64,000 nt of DNA from Actinomadura parmotrematis (GTDB taxonomy: Bacteria; Actinomycetota; Actinomycetes; Streptosporangiales; Streptosporangiaceae), in contig NZ_JAIBOA010000004.1 in the NCBI RefSeq assembly GCF_019458805.1, forward strand, positions 186,001 to 250,000, given 5' to 3'. Positions 63,751 through 64,000 of this stretch are shown piece after piece (position 1 is the first letter of the stretch; each line of letters opens with the position of its first letter). Under the pieces are notes generated by a model. That model was given only the letters and a program-made list of their open reading frames with translations. It did no database searches and was not told the DNA's origin. Both the position numbers and the translations under genes were made by a program.

Positions 63751-64000
63751 GTGATGACCAGGGATGCGGCGGACGCCGTCCGGCGCGCCGTCGCGGCCGC
63801 CGTGCGGGCGCCGTCGGTGCACAACACCCAGCCGTGGTCGTTCGCGGTGCGCGGGGACACCGTCGTGCTGCGCGCGGACCCGGACCGGCGGCTCGGCGCC
63901 GCCGACCCCGCCGGCCGGGAGATGATGATCAGCTGCGGGGCGGCGCTGTACACGCTGCGCCTCGCGCTCCGCCGCGAGGGCCGCGCCGCGACCGTCCGCG
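63751..64000 (+). CDS. Acg-type nitroreductase family protein (partial)
   Basis: Only the first 83 codons are in the window; the gene runs off the right end. The N-terminal RRAVAAAVRAPSVHNTQPWS, followed by VLRADPDRRLGAADPAGREM, is characteristic of the Acg/nitroreductase family (mycobacterial Acg and relatives are DosR-regulated). GTG 63751 or ATG 63754 may start. Two DosR-like boxes lie upstream. Confidence 0.82.
   Translation, partial: MMTRDAADAVRRAVAAAVRAPSVHNTQPWSFAVRGDTVVLRADPDRRLGAADPAGREMMISCGAALYTLRLALRREGRAATVR

Overview
This window comes from a very GC-rich actinobacterium. Genes are packed on both strands, GTG and TTG starts are common, and several start codons sit about 7 bases after a -10 box, as expected for leaderless transcripts. 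The gene set (rnd-DUF3000-hemE, the coproporphyrin haem pathway ending in HemQ/ChdC, DUF2510, DUF4236, a DosR-like box beside an Acg-type nitroreductase) suggests a filamentous actinomycete of the Streptosporangiales/Thermomonosporaceae kind, such as Actinomadura. The genus is my inference and was not tested.

Layout. 1-5.4 kb: fatty-acid beta-oxidation operon (fadA-fadB, minus strand) divergent from an acyl-CoA ligase, with two tandem operator-like repeats between them. 5.4-8.9 kb: a sigma-like/membrane fusion protein, an SMP-30 lactonase and two unknowns. 8.9-12.3 kb: a cassette of FAD oxidoreductase, membrane protein and TetR, with a clear promoter and overlapping operator. 12.3-19.8 kb: rnd, DUF3000, hemE, a DUF4349 lipoprotein, hemY, hemQ and msrB. 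19.9-26.7 kb: LigD-type polymerase, secreted S15 peptidase, and leuA with a LeuL attenuation leader, divergent from a GntR regulator; then a GNAT gene. 27-33 kb: secreted esterase, GH13 glucosidase, MFS/MerR pair and a luciferase-like oxidoreductase. 33.1-34.5 kb: decayed gene fragments and a 53-bp palindrome. 34.5-48.3 kb: aldehyde dehydrogenase, Ser/Thr kinase, HelD-like helicase, a candidate small RNA, PhoD, DNA ligase, two convergent RibD-like reductases and glgX. 48.4-52.2 kb: a HEPN (Abi-like) protein beside a candidate structured RNA, then SUKH, GNAT, DUF4262, thioesterase and DoxX genes. 52.3-57.8 kb: protocatechuate operon pobA-pcaHGB-pcaL with a divergent IclR regulator. 57.9-64 kb: ArsR plus an MgtA-type P-type ATPase, secreted and DUF2510 proteins, then a CBS protein and an Acg nitroreductase flanking two DosR-like boxes.

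How it works together. The region is mainly chromosomal housekeeping and catabolism. The pca operon converts 4-hydroxybenzoate towards 3-oxoadipate; its five genes overlap by 1-4 bases, implying translational coupling. The haem block encodes uroporphyrinogen decarboxylase and two late steps of the coproporphyrin route. Regulation is unusually readable: a leucine attenuator, a TetR cassette, an IclR palindrome, tandem fad operators and DosR-like boxes. There is no prophage, transposase, CRISPR array, tRNA or rRNA. The least explained items are a two-copy nested palindromic repeat (26.7 and 58.2 kb), the candidate RNAs at 39.84 and 49.2 kb, and the HEPN/RNA locus, which may be a defence module.
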